Made by a program: the position numbers and the translations under genes
The notes under the pieces: model-generated
What the model saw: only the letters and a program-made list of their open reading frames with translations
What the model was told of the DNA's origin: nothing
Database searches by the model: none
In this document: positions 39,548 to 51,623 of the stretch, piece by piece
Position numbering within the stretch: position 1 is the stretch's first letter
Layout: each line of letters opens with the position of its first letter
From: Vibrio ichthyoenteri ATCC 700023
GTDB taxonomy: Bacteria > Pseudomonadota > Gammaproteobacteria > Enterobacterales > Vibrionaceae
Assembly (NCBI RefSeq): GCF_000222605.1
Contig: NZ_AFWF01000007.1
Span: forward strand, 1 to 64,000
Direction: 5' to 3'
DNA length: 64,000 nucleotides

Positions 39548-40465
39548 ATGATCAGACAACGTACTCTGAAAGAAATAGTGAAAACGATCGGTGTTGGTTT
39601 ACACTCCGGCCGTAAAGTCGCTTTAACTCTTCGCCCAGCAGCTGCAAACACAGGTATCATTTATCGTCGTACTGATGTAAATCCACCTGTTGATTTTCCA
39701 GCGGACCCAGAATCAGTTCGTGACACCATGCTATGTACTGCACTTGTGAACGACCAAGGTATTCGTATCTCTACGGTTGAGCACTTGAATGCGGCATTAG
39801 CTGGCATGGGTATCGATAACGTCATTATTGAAGTGGATGCACCTGAAATTCCAATTATGGATGGCAGTGCGAGCCCATTTGTATTCTTGCTACAACAAGC
39901 AGGCATCGAAGAGCAAAACGCAGCAAAACGCTTCATCCGTATTAAGAAACCTGTTCGCTTTGAAGATGGCGACAAGTGGGCTGAATTTAAGCCTTACAAT
40001 GGTTTCCGTATGGACTTTGAGATTGAATTCAACCACCCAGCCATTGATGCTGACGAGCAACACCTAGTGTTTGATTTCTCATCACAAGATTTTGTGAAGC
40101 AGATTTCACGAGCTCGTACCTTTGGTTTCATGCGTGATATTGAATACCTTCAATCACAAAACCTTGTTTTAGGCGGCAGCTTTGATAACGCTATCGTACT
40201 GGATGAATACCGCATTCTGAATGAAGAAGGTCTGCGCTTTGAGAACGAATTCGTAACTCATAAAGTGTTAGATGCGATTGGTGACCTTTACATGTGTGGC
40301 CACCCAATCATCGGTGAATTCCGTGCATTCAAATCGGGCCACGGCTTAAACAACCAACTTTTACGTTCAGTGTTAGCTGATCAAGAAGCTTGGGAATGGG
40401 TAACCTTTGAACAAGAGCAAACCTCTCCGGTTGCTTTTGCTGACCCAAGCATGGTTCTTGCGTAA
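39548..40465 (+). CDS. lpxC: UDP-3-O-acyl-GlcNAc deacetylase LpxC
   Basis: LpxC carries out the committed step of lipid A synthesis. The 305-residue zinc enzyme opens [20 protein letters not shown] and shows the zinc ligands in [10 protein letters not shown] and [12 protein letters not shown], and the catalytic His region in [12 protein letters not shown]. It is the final gene of the dcw cluster, with its own promoter and a strong terminator. Confidence 0.98.
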   Translation: MIRQRTLKEIVKTIGVGLHSGRKVALTLRPAAANTGIIYRRTDVNPPVDFPADPESVRDTMLCTALVNDQGIRISTVEHLNAALAGMGIDNVIIEVDAPEIPIMDGSASPFVFLLQQAGIEEQNAAKRFIRIKKPVRFEDGDKWAEFKPYNGFRMDFEIEFNHPAIDADEQHLVFDFSSQDFVKQISRARTFGFMRDIEYLQSQNLVLGGSFDNAIVLDEYRILNEEGLRFENEFVTHKVLDAIGDLYMCGHPIIGEFRAFKSGHGLNNQLLRSVLADQEAWEWVTFEQEQTSPVAFADPSMVLA

Positions 40466-40477
40466 GCGCGAAAGAAT

Positions 40478-40508
40478 AAAAAAAACCAGTCGAATGACTG
40501 GTTTTTTT
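40478..40508. terminator. Bidirectional terminator between lpxC and dciA
   Basis: AAAAACCAGTC pairs with GACTGGTTTTT around GAAT, with T-runs on both strands, between convergent genes. Confidence 0.9.
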
Positions 40509-40543
40509 ACGTCTAAATTTAGTTAATGGTATGCGAACAGCGA

Positions 40544-41008
40544 TTATGGCTCTTGTTTGCGTTGGGCTAGTTTAGCCAAGCTTTCTAATCGTGCTTTGAT
40601 TTTTGGTGGTGCATTTTCAGCAATACCTTGAAGGTATTCTGCCGCCGTATCTGATATAGGCTCACGAGGTTTTAACGCTTGTGGTTTATAGTCTTTGCGG
40701 CTGCGATACAACTCAGGATTGATCTGTACATCAATCGCAATCAAACGAGCAAAACCTTGGCTGCGCAGTTGGCTCAAAATATGTAACCGATCATAACTCA
40801 GCTTCATTTTCATCGCAGCACTGGCCACTTCGATCACCAGTTGACCATCACGCACGTTTGCCGCGCGGCAATGTTCAACCGTTTGTTTGGGTAAAATATC
40901 TTTAAGCAACTCGTTAATAGTTATGATCTCTTTTGCGTGCTTTTGCAGATCAGCAAAGCGTGAGTCGGAGATAATATCGTTACTGAGCGTAGGACGATGG
41001 TCGCGCAT
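40544..41008 (-). CDS. dciA: Replicative helicase loader DciA (DUF721)
   Basis: DciA is the ancestral loader of the DnaB helicase and replaces DnaC in bacteria that lack it, including vibrios. The 154-residue protein has the DUF721 core around INELLKDILPKQTVEHC, NVRDGQLVIEVASAAMKMKL and YDRLHILSQLRSQG, and a basic, disordered-looking C-terminal tail. Its position divergent to secA is that seen in other vibrios. Confidence 0.92.
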   Translation of the reverse strand: MRDHRPTLSNDIISDSRFADLQKHAKEIITINELLKDILPKQTVEHCRAANVRDGQLVIEVASAAMKMKLSYDRLHILSQLRSQGFARLIAIDVQINPELYRSRKDYKPQALKPREPISDTAAEYLQGIAENAPPKIKARLESLAKLAQRKQEP

Positions 41009-41328
41009 TAGATGCCCTTATCAAACGTGATAGTGCTAGTTTAACCAACCAAGCCACTAGCGAATAGCCCTAATAACGGATAAAGTTACGCCGTTCAATG
41101 GGAAAAAATCACAAGTGCTTCAAACAAATCGCTAACAGATTGGTTGTTCGTGATAAAATTCCTTAAACTACTCCCCACTTAAAAATCACTTAAGCCTTGA
41201 AAATTTGAGTTCTCGACACAATATTTGGGATTAATGATTTAACTCAGTATTCTTAGTTTAAAACTGGTAGAGACTGAAGGCATTAAGATACGATCTGCCC
41301 GATCGAATGATAGAGAGATTCATACAAG
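41009..41328. other. Divergent dciA/secA regulatory gap
   Basis: The 320-base gap has an extended -10 element TGATAAAAT at 41151-41159 that could serve secA. It has no frame resembling the SecM arrest peptide that precedes secA in enterics. The only notable small frame is an 11-codon one ([10 protein letters not shown]) from about 41307 that overlaps the secA start out of frame and lacks a good ribosome-binding site. Confidence 0.5.
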
Positions 41329-44058
41329 ATGATAACTAAGCTACTGACAAAGGTAATTGGCAGTCGCAATGACCGTACCTTGCGTCGCCTTAAGAAAATT
41401 GTAAAAGAGATCAATAATTACGAGCCAACATTTGAAGCTCTCTCTGATGAAGAATTAAAGGCTAAAACGGTAGAGTTCCGCCTACGCTTAGAGCAAGGTG
41501 AAGAACTTGATAAATTACTACCTGAAGCATTTGCTACGGTACGCGAAGCGTCTAAACGTGTTTACGGCATGCGTCACTTCGATATGCAGCTGGTTGGCGG
41601 CATGGTGCTTAACGCAGGTCAAATTGCAGAGATGCGTACTGGTGAAGGTAAAACGCTAACGGCAACCTTACCAGCTTACCTCAACGCGCTTCCTGGCCAT
41701 GGCGTTCACATCGTAACCGTGAACGACTACCTTGCAGCTCGTGATGCGGAAACAAACCGCCCACTATTCGAATTCTTAGGTATGACGGTTGGCGTTAACG
41801 TGCCAAACATGCCTCCTCAAGCGAAAAAAGAAGCTTACCTTGCCGATATCCTTTACGGCACAAACAACGAATTTGGTTTCGACTATCTACGTGACAACAT
41901 GGCTTTCCGTGCGGAAGACCGCGTTCAGCGCTCACGTTTCTTTGCCGTTGTCGATGAAGTGGACTCGATCTTAATCGATGAAGCACGTACCCCTCTCATC
42001 ATTTCTGGCCCTGCAGAAGACAGCTCGGATCTATACACACGTATTAATACGCTGATCCCTCAACTGCAAAAGCAAGATCAAGAAGATTCAGAAGAGTACC
42101 GCGGTGATGGCCACTACACCGTGGATGAGAAAACCAAACAGGTTTATCTGACAGAAACAGGCCAAGAGTTTGTTGAAGAGTTGATGGTCAAAAATAGCAT
42201 GATGGAAGAGGGAGACACGCTTTACTCTCCAACCAACATCAGCCTATTGCACCATGTTAACGCAGCGCTACGTGCTCATGTATTGTTTGAGAAGAACGTC
42301 GATTACATCGTTAACGAAGATGGTGAAGTCGTTATCGTTGACGAACATACTGGCCGTACAATGCCAGGTCGTCGTTGGTCTGAAGGTCTACACCAAGCTG
42401 TCGAAGCAAAAGAAGGCGTTAAGATCCAAAACGAGAACCAAACACTCGCATCGATCACCTTCCAGAACTTCTTCCGTTTGTATGACAAGCTGTCAGGCAT
42501 GACGGGTACGGCAGATACTGAAGCATTCGAATTCCAATCAATTTATGGTTTGGAGACTGTAGTTGTTCCAACCAACAAGCCAATGATTCGTAACGATATG
42601 CCAGATATGGTTTACCGTACCGAAGCAGATAAGTTCAACGCAATCATTGAAGATATCAAAGAGCGCGTAGCGAAAGGTCAGCCATCATTGGTGGGTACAG
42701 TTTCTATTGAGAAATCGGAGCTACTGTCCAATGCACTACAAAAAGCTAAGATTAAGCACAACGTTCTAAATGCTAAATTCCACGAACGCGAAGCGGAAAT
42801 CGTTGCTGAAGCGGGTACGCCTGGTGCCGTTACGATTGCAACCAACATGGCAGGTCGTGGTACTGATATCGTGTTAGGTGGTAGCTGGCAGTCTAAGGTT
42901 GAGCAGCTAAACAACCCAAGCAAAGAGCAGATTGACGCAATTAAAGCGGAATGGAAAGTGATCCACGATCAAGTTCTTGCTGCTGGTGGTCTGCACATTA
43001 TTGGTACTGAGCGTCACGAATCACGCCGTATCGATAACCAGCTACGTGGCCGTTCAGGTCGTCAAGGTGATGCAGGTTCTTCTCGTTTCTACCTATCAAT
43101 GGAAGATTCACTGCTACGCATTTTCACTTCTGATCGCATGGCGAGCATGATCCAAAGCGGTATGGAAGAAGGTGAAGCGATTGAGTCGAAGCTGTTATCT
43201 CGTTCAATTGAAAAAGCGCAACGTAAAGTAGAAGGTCGTAACTTCGATATTCGTAAACAGCTACTAGAATACGATGACGTGGCAAACGATCAACGTAAAG
43301 TGGTTTACGAACTACGTGATGAGCTAATGATCGCTGAAGATATCAGTGAGATGATTGAGCAAAACCGCGCTGATGTATTGACTGCAATGATCGACGAATA
43401 CATTCCACCGCAATCTCTTGAAGAGATGTGGGATGTTGAAGGTCTAGAACACCGCCTGAAAAATGATTTCGATATCGATGCACCGGTACAACAATGGTTA
43501 GCATCTGATGATAAGCTTTACGAAGAAGCGTTACGTGAAAAAATCATCGAGCTTTCGGTTGAAGTTTACCGTAAGAAAGAAGAAGTCGTTGGCGAGCAAG
43601 TGCTGCGTAACTTTGAAAAATCAGTGATGCTACAAACACTAGATACACTGTGGAAAGAGCACCTAGCAGCGATGGATCACCTACGTCAGGGTATCCACCT
43701 ACGTGGTTATGCACAGAAAAACCCTAAACAAGAGTACAAACGTGAATCGTTTGAACTGTTTGAAGGTTTGCTAGATTCACTGAAAACCGACGTTATCATG
43801 GTGTTGTCACGCGTACGTGTTCAGCAACAAGAAGAAGTTGAGCGCATGGAAGAGCAACGCCAAGCACAAGCTGAAGCGGCAGCTCGTCTTGCTCAAGCAC
43901 AGCACGCGAGCGCAGAAAACCCACTTGCGGATGGCGAAGAGGCGGCAGAAGCCCAGCCACAAACCGTGGTTCGCGATGAGCGTAAAGTTGGCCGTAATGA
44001 GCCTTGCCCATGTGGTAGCGGCAAAAAATACAAGCAATGCCACGGTCAAATTGGCTAA
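41329..44058 (+). CDS. secA: Preprotein translocase ATPase SecA
   Basis: SecA drives protein export through SecYEG. The 909-residue protein has Walker A in [20 protein letters not shown], the DEAD-type DEVDS, the second nucleotide-binding fold with [13 protein letters not shown] and [14 protein letters not shown], and the C-terminal zinc-binding tail [14 protein letters not shown] that binds SecB. A Gln/Ala-rich linker precedes the zinc tail. Confidence 0.99.
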   Translation: MITKLLTKVIGSRNDRTLRRLKKIVKEINNYEPTFEALSDEELKAKTVEFRLRLEQGEELDKLLPEAFATVREASKRVYGMRHFDMQLVGGMVLNAGQIAEMRTGEGKTLTATLPAYLNALPGHGVHIVTVNDYLAARDAETNRPLFEFLGMTVGVNVPNMPPQAKKEAYLADILYGTNNEFGFDYLRDNMAFRAEDRVQRSRFFAVVDEVDSILIDEARTPLIISGPAEDSSDLYTRINTLIPQLQKQDQEDSEEYRGDGHYTVDEKTKQVYLTETGQEFVEELMVKNSMMEEGDTLYSPTNISLLHHVNAALRAHVLFEKNVDYIVNEDGEVVIVDEHTGRTMPGRRWSEGLHQAVEAKEGVKIQNENQTLASITFQNFFRLYDKLSGMTGTADTEAFEFQSIYGLETVVVPTNKPMIRNDMPDMVYRTEADKFNAIIEDIKERVAKGQPSLVGTVSIEKSELLSNALQKAKIKHNVLNAKFHEREAEIVAEAGTPGAVTIATNMAGRGTDIVLGGSWQSKVEQLNNPSKEQIDAIKAEWKVIHDQVLAAGGLHIIGTERHESRRIDNQLRGRSGRQGDAGSSRFYLSMEDSLLRIFTSDRMASMIQSGMEEGEAIESKLLSRSIEKAQRKVEGRNFDIRKQLLEYDDVANDQRKVVYELRDELMIAEDISEMIEQNRADVLTAMIDEYIPPQSLEEMWDVEGLEHRLKNDFDIDAPVQQWLASDDKLYEEALREKIIELSVEVYRKKEEVVGEQVLRNFEKSVMLQTLDTLWKEHLAAMDHLRQGIHLRGYAQKNPKQEYKRESFELFEGLLDSLKTDVIMVLSRVRVQQQEEVERMEEQRQAQAEAAARLAQAQHASAENPLADGEEAAEAQPQTVVRDERKVGRNEPCPCGSGKKYKQCHGQIG

Positions 44059-44188
44059 CGTTGCTTGAATCGTGGTTGTAATTGATGATTGCAGTGTCGG
44101 TGGTACTCACTTACTAGCATAAGCGCCATGCCACCGCCTCGCACTCGCGAGTTACAGCTTTGATTCATAAAGCTTACTAAATAAATAG

Positions 44189-44215
44189 AGAGTCGCTTAG
44201 GCGGCTCTTTTTTTT
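44189..44215 (+). terminator. Terminator of secA
   Basis: AGAGTCGC pairs with GCGGCTCT around TTAG, followed by seven T. Confidence 0.9.
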
Positions 44216-44242
44216 AATAAAATTTGTATGCCCGTCTATTTA

Positions 44243-44358
44243 CGTCATTCCCTAGAGCGAAGAATGAGCATAGTAGGGAATCTAGTTTGACCGCTTAGCT
44301 TAGGTTTGTTGTGGGATCAGATCCCCAACTCGGTCGTTGCTCCCTCTTGAGGATGACG
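44243..44358. repeat. Palindromic REP/MITE-like element
   Basis: A 116-base sequence starts CGTCATTCCC and ends GAGGATGACG. Its two arms of about 50 bases are imperfect inverted copies (CGTCATTCCCTAGAG against CGTCATCCTCAAGAG, later GGGAATCTAG against GGGGATCTGA). This is the form of the dispersed palindromic repeats common in vibrios. It lies between the secA terminator and mutT and contains no frame. Confidence 0.75.
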
Positions 44359-44405
44359 CAATATAAGCGAGGTCTGTTAAGAGCTTTCGTTAGGAATACC
44401 ATCAT

Positions 44406-44804
44406 ATGAAAAGAATCCATATCGTTGCGGCGGTGATCTTCAACCAAGACAAATCGCAGATTTTTATCACTAAGCGTCCAGATGATAAACATAAGGGCGG
44501 CTTTTGGGAGTTTCCCGGTGGCAAAGTTGAGCTAGGGGAAACGACAGAACAAGCGATGACCCGTGAGCTAGATGAAGAGATCGGCATTCAAGTGACAGAG
44601 CAAAGTCTATTTGAGCATCTTGAATATGATTACCCGGATAAGTCGCTTAAATTTGATTTTATCTTAGTCACCAAGTTTGCCGGAGATCCTTATGGGCGCG
44701 AAGGCCAGCAAGGTGAATGGGTAAAGATCAAACAGTTGGAAAACTATGCCTTTCCTGAGGCTAACGTGCCGATTTTACAGCGCGTGATCAAAGAGTTTTC
44801 ATGA
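44406..44804 (+). CDS. mutT: 8-oxo-dGTP diphosphatase MutT
   Basis: MutT removes oxidised dGTP from the nucleotide pool and so prevents A-to-C changes. The 132-residue protein has the Nudix box G-x5-E-x7-RELDEEIGI and the preceding GFWEFPGGKVE, with FPEANVPILQRV at the end. Its place after secA is the same as in E. coli. The short palindromic element at 44243 separates it from secA, so it probably has its own promoter. Confidence 0.95.
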   Translation: MKRIHIVAAVIFNQDKSQIFITKRPDDKHKGGFWEFPGGKVELGETTEQAMTRELDEEIGIQVTEQSLFEHLEYDYPDKSLKFDFILVTKFAGDPYGREGQQGEWVKIKQLENYAFPEANVPILQRVIKEFS

Positions 44805-44878
44805 TCTATGTCTCAAAAAGCTAGCCAGTACAGCCGTTTATTGGTACTTTAGTGCACAAGATCGTTTTCACGAGGTGA

Positions 44879-45730
<852 letters not shown>

Positions 45731-45777
45731 CAGCTTCGTAATAGCAAATCAGATAAAAACTCATTAAACATATTTAT

Positions 45778-45802
45778 GCGTCAGCCTCGGCTGGCGCTTT
45801 TT
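45778..45802 (+). terminator. Terminator of dapB
   Basis: GCGTCAGCC pairs with GGCTGGCGC around TC, followed by five T. Confidence 0.88.
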
Positions 45803-46248
45803 GTATCCGTACGATATGAGAAGAAAAGTTAACTCGATCAAATTGTTTGATATAGGCTAGTTATAGTTGTCATTATGGGTGTTTCACTACTTTTTAAGTA
45901 TTAGATGCTTTATTTCTCTGGTTTTTCTGGTTGGAGTAACGTTTGCTTTGATTGTTTTTTTATAACCATGATGTTCTCACACCAAATTGAAGGTCATAAC
46001 GATGACTTTCTATCATTCCTCCTATTAAGAGATAGTTAACTTGTTTTTTTGGTCTGTTTTAACAACTTTTTATTATAAAGCGTCGTAAATATGCATTTTA
46101 TTTTACTATGAATGTTGACACTGGTCACAACCGTTATTAGAATAACGCCAATTTGTCTGTCAGACCTAAAAATGATTTTTTATGGCAAAATGGAAGGCAA
46201 TGTTGCAAATTAATTTATTTTTTATGCATTTTTATTCTGGAGGTTGCC
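45803..46248 (+). promoter_or_regulatory. carAB regulatory region
   Basis: This AT-rich 446-base region precedes carA. TTGACA (46115-46120) and TAGAAT (46138-46143) are 17 bases apart and form a near-consensus promoter with a start near 46150. Two segments, TATGCATTTTATTTTAC just upstream of the promoter (about 46090) and TATGCATTTTTATTC just before the ribosome-binding site (about 46223), resemble ArgR boxes with one or two mismatches. In E. coli carAB is repressed by arginine through such boxes; here this is an inference. Confidence 0.55.
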
Positions 46249-47403
46249 TTGAGTAAATTAGCACTGTTAGTCCTGGAAGATGGGACAGTGTTCAGCGGAG
46301 TGTCCATCGGCGCAGATGGTATTTCCGTTGGGGAAGTCGTTTTTAATACCTCGATGACGGGGTACCAAGAAATTCTCACTGATCCTTCCTATTCACAACA
46401 AATCGTCACTCTTACTTATCCTCACATTGGCAATACCGGAACCAATTCCGAAGACGAAGAATCTTCTTCAATTCATGCTCAAGGCCTTGTGATTCGCGAT
46501 CTCCCTCTTATCGCTTCTAATTTCCGTAACGAACAATCCCTTTCTGATTATCTCAAGTCGCAAAACATTGTCGGCATCGCAGATATTGATACTCGCAAAC
46601 TTACTCGTATTCTTCGTGAAAAAGGTGCCCAAAACGGCTGTATCGTCGCAGGCTCTTCTGTAAATGGAGAAAACCTTGACGAAGCGTTGGCGCTTGCGAA
46701 AGCTAAAGAATTCCCTGGCTTGAAAGGTATGGACCTTGCGAAAGAAGTTACAACAAAAGAAGCGTATCAATGGAAACAAGGTTCGTGGACGCTCACGGGT
46801 GGACTTCCTGAAGCGAAAGACGACAGTGAGTTGCCATACCACGTTGTCGCTTACGACTTCGGTGCCAAGCGAAACATCTTGCGCATGTTGGTTGACCGCG
46901 GTTGCCGCTTAACGGTGGTACCGGCTGAAACGTCAGCAGAAGAAGTGTTGGCCCTTAAGCCTGATGGTGTGTTCCTCTCTAACGGCCCTGGTGACCCGGC
47001 ACCATGTACTTACGCGATTGAAGCGACCAAAGTATTCCTAGAGAAAAACCTACCACTATTTGGTATCTGTCTTGGCCACCAAATCCTAGCACTCGCGTCT
47101 GGCGCACAAACGGTGAAGATGAAATTTGGTCACCATGGTGCGAACCACCCAGTAAAAGATTTGGATCGCGGTGTGGTGATGATTACTTCGCAAAACCACG
47201 GTTTTGCTGCGGACGAAGCGACGCTACCAGACAATCTACGTGCTACTCACGTTTCTCTGTTTGACGGTTCTTTGCAAGGTATCCACCGCACTGATAAACC
47301 AGCATTCAGCTTCCAAGGTCACCCAGAAGCGAGCCCAGGTCCTGAAGACGCGGCTCCACTATTTGACCATTTCATCGAACTCATCAAAAAACACAGCGCT
47401 TAA
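46249..47403 (+). CDS. carA: Carbamoyl-phosphate synthase small (glutaminase) subunit
   Basis: CarA releases ammonia from glutamine and channels it to CarB. The 384-residue protein is started at the TTG giving [17 protein letters not shown], which follows TGGAGG; E. coli carA also uses a TTG. The upstream in-frame extension from 46153 lies in the mRNA leader and is not family-like. The class I amidotransferase site is clear: [10 protein letters not shown] (Cys) and [11 protein letters not shown] (His, Glu). It is 16 bases before carB. Confidence 0.97.
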   Translation: MSKLALLVLEDGTVFSGVSIGADGISVGEVVFNTSMTGYQEILTDPSYSQQIVTLTYPHIGNTGTNSEDEESSSIHAQGLVIRDLPLIASNFRNEQSLSDYLKSQNIVGIADIDTRKLTRILREKGAQNGCIVAGSSVNGENLDEALALAKAKEFPGLKGMDLAKEVTTKEAYQWKQGSWTLTGGLPEAKDDSELPYHVVAYDFGAKRNILRMLVDRGCRLTVVPAETSAEEVLALKPDGVFLSNGPGDPAPCTYAIEATKVFLEKNLPLFGICLGHQILALASGAQTVKMKFGHHGANHPVKDLDRGVVMITSQNHGFAADEATLPDNLRATHVSLFDGSLQGIHRTDKPAFSFQGHPEASPGPEDAAPLFDHFIELIKKHSA

Positions 47404-47419
47404 TTCGGAGTAGTAGATA

Positions 47420-50400
47420 ATGCCAAAACGTACTGACATTCAAAGTATTCTAATTCTTGGTGCTGGTCCGATTGTAATCGGTCAGGCATGTGAGTTTGAC
47501 TACTCTGGCGCACAAGCGTGTAAAGCACTGCGTGAAGAGGGTTACCGAGTTATCCTAGTAAACTCAAACCCTGCAACCATCATGACTGACCCTGATATGG
47601 CCGATGCAACTTACATCGAACCTATCCAGTGGGAAGTGGTACGCAAGATCATTGAAAAAGAGCGTCCAGATGCGGTACTGCCTACGATGGGCGGCCAAAC
47701 GGCGCTTAACTGTGCACTAGACTTAGAGAAACACGGTGTTCTTGCTGAGTTTGGCGTAGAGATGATCGGTGCAACGGCGGATGCAATTGATAAAGCAGAA
47801 GACCGTTCTCGCTTTGATAAAGCAATGAAGTCGATTGGCCTTGAGTGTCCAACGGCGGATACAGCGAAGACCATGGAAGAAGCTTACAAAGTTCTCGATA
47901 TGGTTGGCTTCCCTTGTATCATTCGTCCTTCGTTCACCATGGGTGGCACGGGTGGCGGTATTGCATACAACAAAGAAGAGTTTGAAGAAATCTGTCGTCG
48001 TGGTCTGGATCTATCACCAACCAACGAGCTACTAATCGATGAATCATTGATTGGTTGGAAAGAGTACGAGATGGAAGTGGTTCGTGACAAAAACGACAAC
48101 TGCATCATCGTGTGTGCGATTGAAAACTTCGACCCAATGGGTATCCACACTGGTGACTCAATCACCGTGGCTCCGGCACAGACACTAACCGATAAAGAAT
48201 ACCAACTGATGCGTAACGCTTCTCTAGCGGTACTGCGTGAGATTGGTGTGGAAACCGGTGGTTCGAACGTTCAGTTTGGTATTAACCCGAAAGATGGCCG
48301 TATGGTTATCATCGAGATGAACCCACGTGTATCTCGCTCTTCTGCATTGGCTTCAAAAGCAACTGGCTTCCCGATTGCAAAAGTAGCAGCGAAATTGGCG
48401 GTTGGCTTCACGCTTGATGAGTTGATGAACGACATCACAGGTGGCGCAACGCCAGCATCATTTGAACCGACAATCGATTACGTTGTGACTAAGATTCCTC
48501 GTTTTAACTTCGAGAAATTTGCTGGTGCAAATGACCGTCTGACCACGCAAATGAAGTCAGTTGGTGAAGTGATGGCTATCGGCCGTAACCAACAAGAGTC
48601 ATTGCAAAAAGCACTACGCGGCCTAGAAGTAGGCGCGAACGGTTTTGATGAGATGGTGGACTTAGATTCACCTGACGCACTATCAAAAATCCGTCATGAG
48701 CTAAAAGAAGCAGGCGCAGAGCGTATTTGGTATATCGCCGATGCATTCCGTGCAGGTCTATCCGTTGATGGCGTGTTCAACCTAACGCAAATCGACCGTT
48801 GGTTCCTAGTTCAAATTGAAGACCTAGTGAAAACGGAAGAAGTGGTTAAAGCGGGCGGCTTTGCTGGTTTGACCGAAGATCTACTGCGTAAGCTGAAACG
48901 TAAAGGTTTCGCGGATACGCGTTTATCAAAACTGCTTGGTGTAGCGGAAAGCGAAATTCGTCGCTTGCGTGACCAGTTCGATATTCATCCTGTTTACAAG
49001 CGTGTTGATACTTGTGCGGCGGAATTCTCTTCAGATACCGCATACATGTACTCTTCATACGATGACGAGTGTGAAGCGAACCCAACCGACAAAGACAAGA
49101 TCATGATTTTGGGTGGCGGTCCTAACCGTATCGGCCAAGGTATTGAATTTGACTACTGTTGTGTACACGCATCACTAGCGCTACGTGAAGATGGTTACGA
49201 AACCATTATGGTCAACTGTAACCCTGAGACTGTGTCGACAGATTACGACACTTCAGACCGTCTGTACTTCGAACCAGTAACTCTGGAAGATGTATTAGCG
49301 ATTGCGCGTGTTGAAAAGCCAAAAGGCGTTATCGTTCAGTACGGCGGTCAAACGCCACTGAAACTGGCACGTGCGTTAGAAGCGGCAGGTGTGCCAATCA
49401 TTGGTACTAGCCCTGATGCGATTGACCGTGCAGAAGACCGTGAGCGCTTCCAAGTTGCCGTAGACCGTTTAGGTTTACTTCAGCCACAAAACGTAACGGT
49501 AACCACCATGGAGCAAGCGGTAGAAAAATCGCGTGAAATTGGCTTCCCATTAGTGGTTCGCCCATCATATGTTCTGGGTGGTCGTGCGATGGAAATCGTT
49601 TACGATGAGCAAGACCTACGTCGCTACTTCAACGAAGCGGTGAGCGTATCGAACGAATCCCCAGTATTACTTGATAGCTTCTTAGACGACGCGGTTGAAG
49701 TTGACGTTGATGCGATTTGTGACGGTGAGCGCGTTGTTATCGGCGGCATCATGGAGCATATCGAACAAGCGGGTGTTCACTCAGGTGACTCAGCATGTTC
49801 TCTTCCTGCTTACACGTTAAGCCAAGAAATCCAAGATGTGATGCGTGAGCAAGTAGAAAAGCTAGCGTTTGAATTGGGTGTTCGTGGCCTGATGAATACG
49901 CAGTTTGCGGTTAAAGACAATGAAGTTTACCTTATCGAAGTGAACCCACGTGCGGCACGTACCGTACCGTTTGTTTCGAAAGCGACAGGTGCACCACTAG
50001 CGAAAATTGCTGCGCGCGTAATGGCGGGTCAATCTCTTGAAAAGCAAGGCTTTACTAAAGAGATCATCCCACCGTACTACTCAGTAAAAGAAGTGGTGTT
50101 GCCGTTCAACAAGTTCCCAGGTGTTGACCCATTGTTAGGCCCAGAAATGCGCTCAACGGGTGAGGTTATGGGTGTTGGCGCGACGTTTGCTGAAGCGTAT
50201 GCAAAAGCAGAACTTGGTTGTGGCAGCGTTTACCCTGAAGGTGGCCGTGCGCTACTGTCAGTTCGTGAAGGCGATAAGCAACGAGTGGTGGATTTAGCTT
50301 CTAAGCTGGTTAAGCTTGGTTACCAACTGGATGCAACGCATGGTACGGCGGTTATCCTTGGTGAAGCGGGCATTAACCCTCGCTTGGTAAACAAGGTTCA

Positions 50401-50650
50401 TGAAGGTCGTCCTCATATTCTTGACCGTATCAAGAACAATGAATACACCTACATCGTCAATACCGCTGCAGGCCGTCAAGCGATTGAAGACTCTAAAGTT
50501 CTTCGTCGTGGTGCTCTGGCTGAGAAGGTGAACTACACCACTACGCTAAACGCAGCGTTTGCTACTTGTATGGCACAGACTGCAGACGCGAAGAGTTCGG
50601 TAACTTCAGTCCAAGAATTGCATGCGAAAGTAAAAGCATCTCAAGCATAA
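47420..50650 (+). CDS. carB: Carbamoyl-phosphate synthase large subunit
   Basis: CarB makes carbamoyl phosphate for pyrimidines and arginine from bicarbonate, ammonia and two ATP. The 1076-residue protein has two homologous ATP-grasp halves ([20 protein letters not shown] at the start and [20 protein letters not shown] at about residue 563), an oligomerisation domain between them, and a C-terminal allosteric domain ([20 protein letters not shown]). It forms an operon with carA and ends at a strong terminator. Confidence 0.99.
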   Translation: MPKRTDIQSILILGAGPIVIGQACEFDYSGAQACKALREEGYRVILVNSNPATIMTDPDMADATYIEPIQWEVVRKIIEKERPDAVLPTMGGQTALNCALDLEKHGVLAEFGVEMIGATADAIDKAEDRSRFDKAMKSIGLECPTADTAKTMEEAYKVLDMVGFPCIIRPSFTMGGTGGGIAYNKEEFEEICRRGLDLSPTNELLIDESLIGWKEYEMEVVRDKNDNCIIVCAIENFDPMGIHTGDSITVAPAQTLTDKEYQLMRNASLAVLREIGVETGGSNVQFGINPKDGRMVIIEMNPRVSRSSALASKATGFPIAKVAAKLAVGFTLDELMNDITGGATPASFEPTIDYVVTKIPRFNFEKFAGANDRLTTQMKSVGEVMAIGRNQQESLQKALRGLEVGANGFDEMVDLDSPDALSKIRHELKEAGAERIWYIADAFRAGLSVDGVFNLTQIDRWFLVQIEDLVKTEEVVKAGGFAGLTEDLLRKLKRKGFADTRLSKLLGVAESEIRRLRDQFDIHPVYKRVDTCAAEFSSDTAYMYSSYDDECEANPTDKDKIMILGGGPNRIGQGIEFDYCCVHASLALREDGYETIMVNCNPETVSTDYDTSDRLYFEPVTLEDVLAIARVEKPKGVIVQYGGQTPLKLARALEAAGVPIIGTSPDAIDRAEDRERFQVAVDRLGLLQPQNVTVTTMEQAVEKSREIGFPLVVRPSYVLGGRAMEIVYDEQDLRRYFNEAVSVSNESPVLLDSFLDDAVEVDVDAICDGERVVIGGIMEHIEQAGVHSGDSACSLPAYTLSQEIQDVMREQVEKLAFELGVRGLMNTQFAVKDNEVYLIEVNPRAARTVPFVSKATGAPLAKIAARVMAGQSLEKQGFTKEIIPPYYSVKEVVLPFNKFPGVDPLLGPEMRSTGEVMGVGATFAEAYAKAELGCGSVYPEGGRALLSVREGDKQRVVDLASKLVKLGYQLDATHGTAVILGEAGINPRLVNKVHEGRPHILDRIKNNEYTYIVNTAAGRQAIEDSKVLRRGALAEKVNYTTTLNAAFATCMAQTADAKSSVTSVQELHAKVKASQA

Positions 50651-50669
50651 CAGTACGATTAGCTACATT

Positions 50670-50699
50670 AAGCCCGCTCAGTTGAGCGGGCTTTTTTTT
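50670..50699 (+). terminator. Terminator of carAB
   Basis: AAGCCCGCTCA pairs with TGAGCGGGCTT around GT, followed by a run of T. Confidence 0.92.
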
Positions 50700-50834
50700 G
50701 GGCGAATGTTTATCGCAGGTTGGTGTAGAAAGTTGGAACAGGAAATGATGAAAATAGGGAATAGGTTGTAATCGAATCTTTCGTTAACTCAATTGTTTTA
50801 CTAGTGATAACGTAGCGCCATTGGATTTATTGGT

Positions 50835-51623
50835 GTGAATAAAATGGAACTCTCTTTCGAAATACTTTCTCTACTTTTTTTGGTTGCGACTTTGGCTGGC
50901 TTCATCGATGCGATGGCTGGTGGGGGCGGTTTATTAACCCTGCCAGCGTTACTTGCCGCGGGTGTTCCGCCCACTCAAGCCTTAGCTACTAATAAGTTGC
51001 AAAGCTCGTTTGGTAGCTTTTCCGCCACTTGGTACTTTGTGCGCAATGGCATAGTTAGTATTAAAGAGATGAGATTGGCGATTGCCTGCACCTTTATTGG
51101 TTCTGCGGTCGGTGCTGAATCTGTGCAGCATATCGATGCTGGGGTGTTAACCAGTTTGATCCCTATTTTGCTGGTGGTGATCTCACTCTATTTCTTGTTA
51201 ATGCCCAAGACTCGTGAGCAACAAGGCCAAGCCAAGATATCTGAAGCGATGTTTGCCTTTTGTGTTGGCGGCGGAGTCGGTTTTTATGATGGGTTCTTCG
51301 GTCCAGGAACGGGATCGATTTTTACTGTTTGTTTCGTCGCGCTGGGGCATTTCTCTTTAGTGGATGCAACCGCGCGAACTAAGGTGCTCAATTTTACTTC
51401 GAACATTGCCGCGTTGTTGTTTTTTATTCTGGCTGGCTTGCCGGTGTGGGAGCTTGGCTTCGTGATGGCGATCGGTGGTTTTATGGGGGCGCAACTTGGC
51501 GCGCGAGTGGTGGTAACCAAAGGTCAAAAATGGATCAGGCCCTTGGTCATTGTGATGTCTATGTTGATGGCTGCAAAGTTACTTTGGCAGCAGCATCAGC
51601 AATGGTTGCTATCAATGTTTTAA
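50835..51623 (+). CDS. yfcA: TSUP-family membrane transporter (YfcA-like)
   Basis: A polytopic inner-membrane protein of the TauE/SafE (TSUP) family, whose members export sulfur-containing anions; the substrate of YfcA is not known. It has 262 residues from the GTG at 50835, or three fewer from the ATG at 50844; neither ribosome-binding site is strong. Two internal repeats carry GFIDAMAGGGGLLTLPALL and GGGVGFYDGFFGPGTGS. Its last 65 bases overlap the 3' end of the convergent LysR gene. Confidence 0.88.
   Translation: MNKMELSFEILSLLFLVATLAGFIDAMAGGGGLLTLPALLAAGVPPTQALATNKLQSSFGSFSATWYFVRNGIVSIKEMRLAIACTFIGSAVGAESVQHIDAGVLTSLIPILLVVISLYFLLMPKTREQQGQAKISEAMFAFCVGGGVGFYDGFFGPGTGSIFTVCFVALGHFSLVDATARTKVLNFTSNIAALLFFILAGLPVWELGFVMAIGGFMGAQLGARVVVTKGQKWIRPLVIVMSMLMAAKLLWQQHQQWLLSMF

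Noticed and set aside
44243-44358. Insertion sequence remnant
   Set aside because: The element is too short for a transposase and contains no frame; it fits a non-coding palindromic repeat better.
46153-46248. N-terminal extension of carA from 46153
   Set aside because: The extension lies after the predicted transcription start, is unlike CarA, and the TTG at 46249 has a strong TGGAGG.
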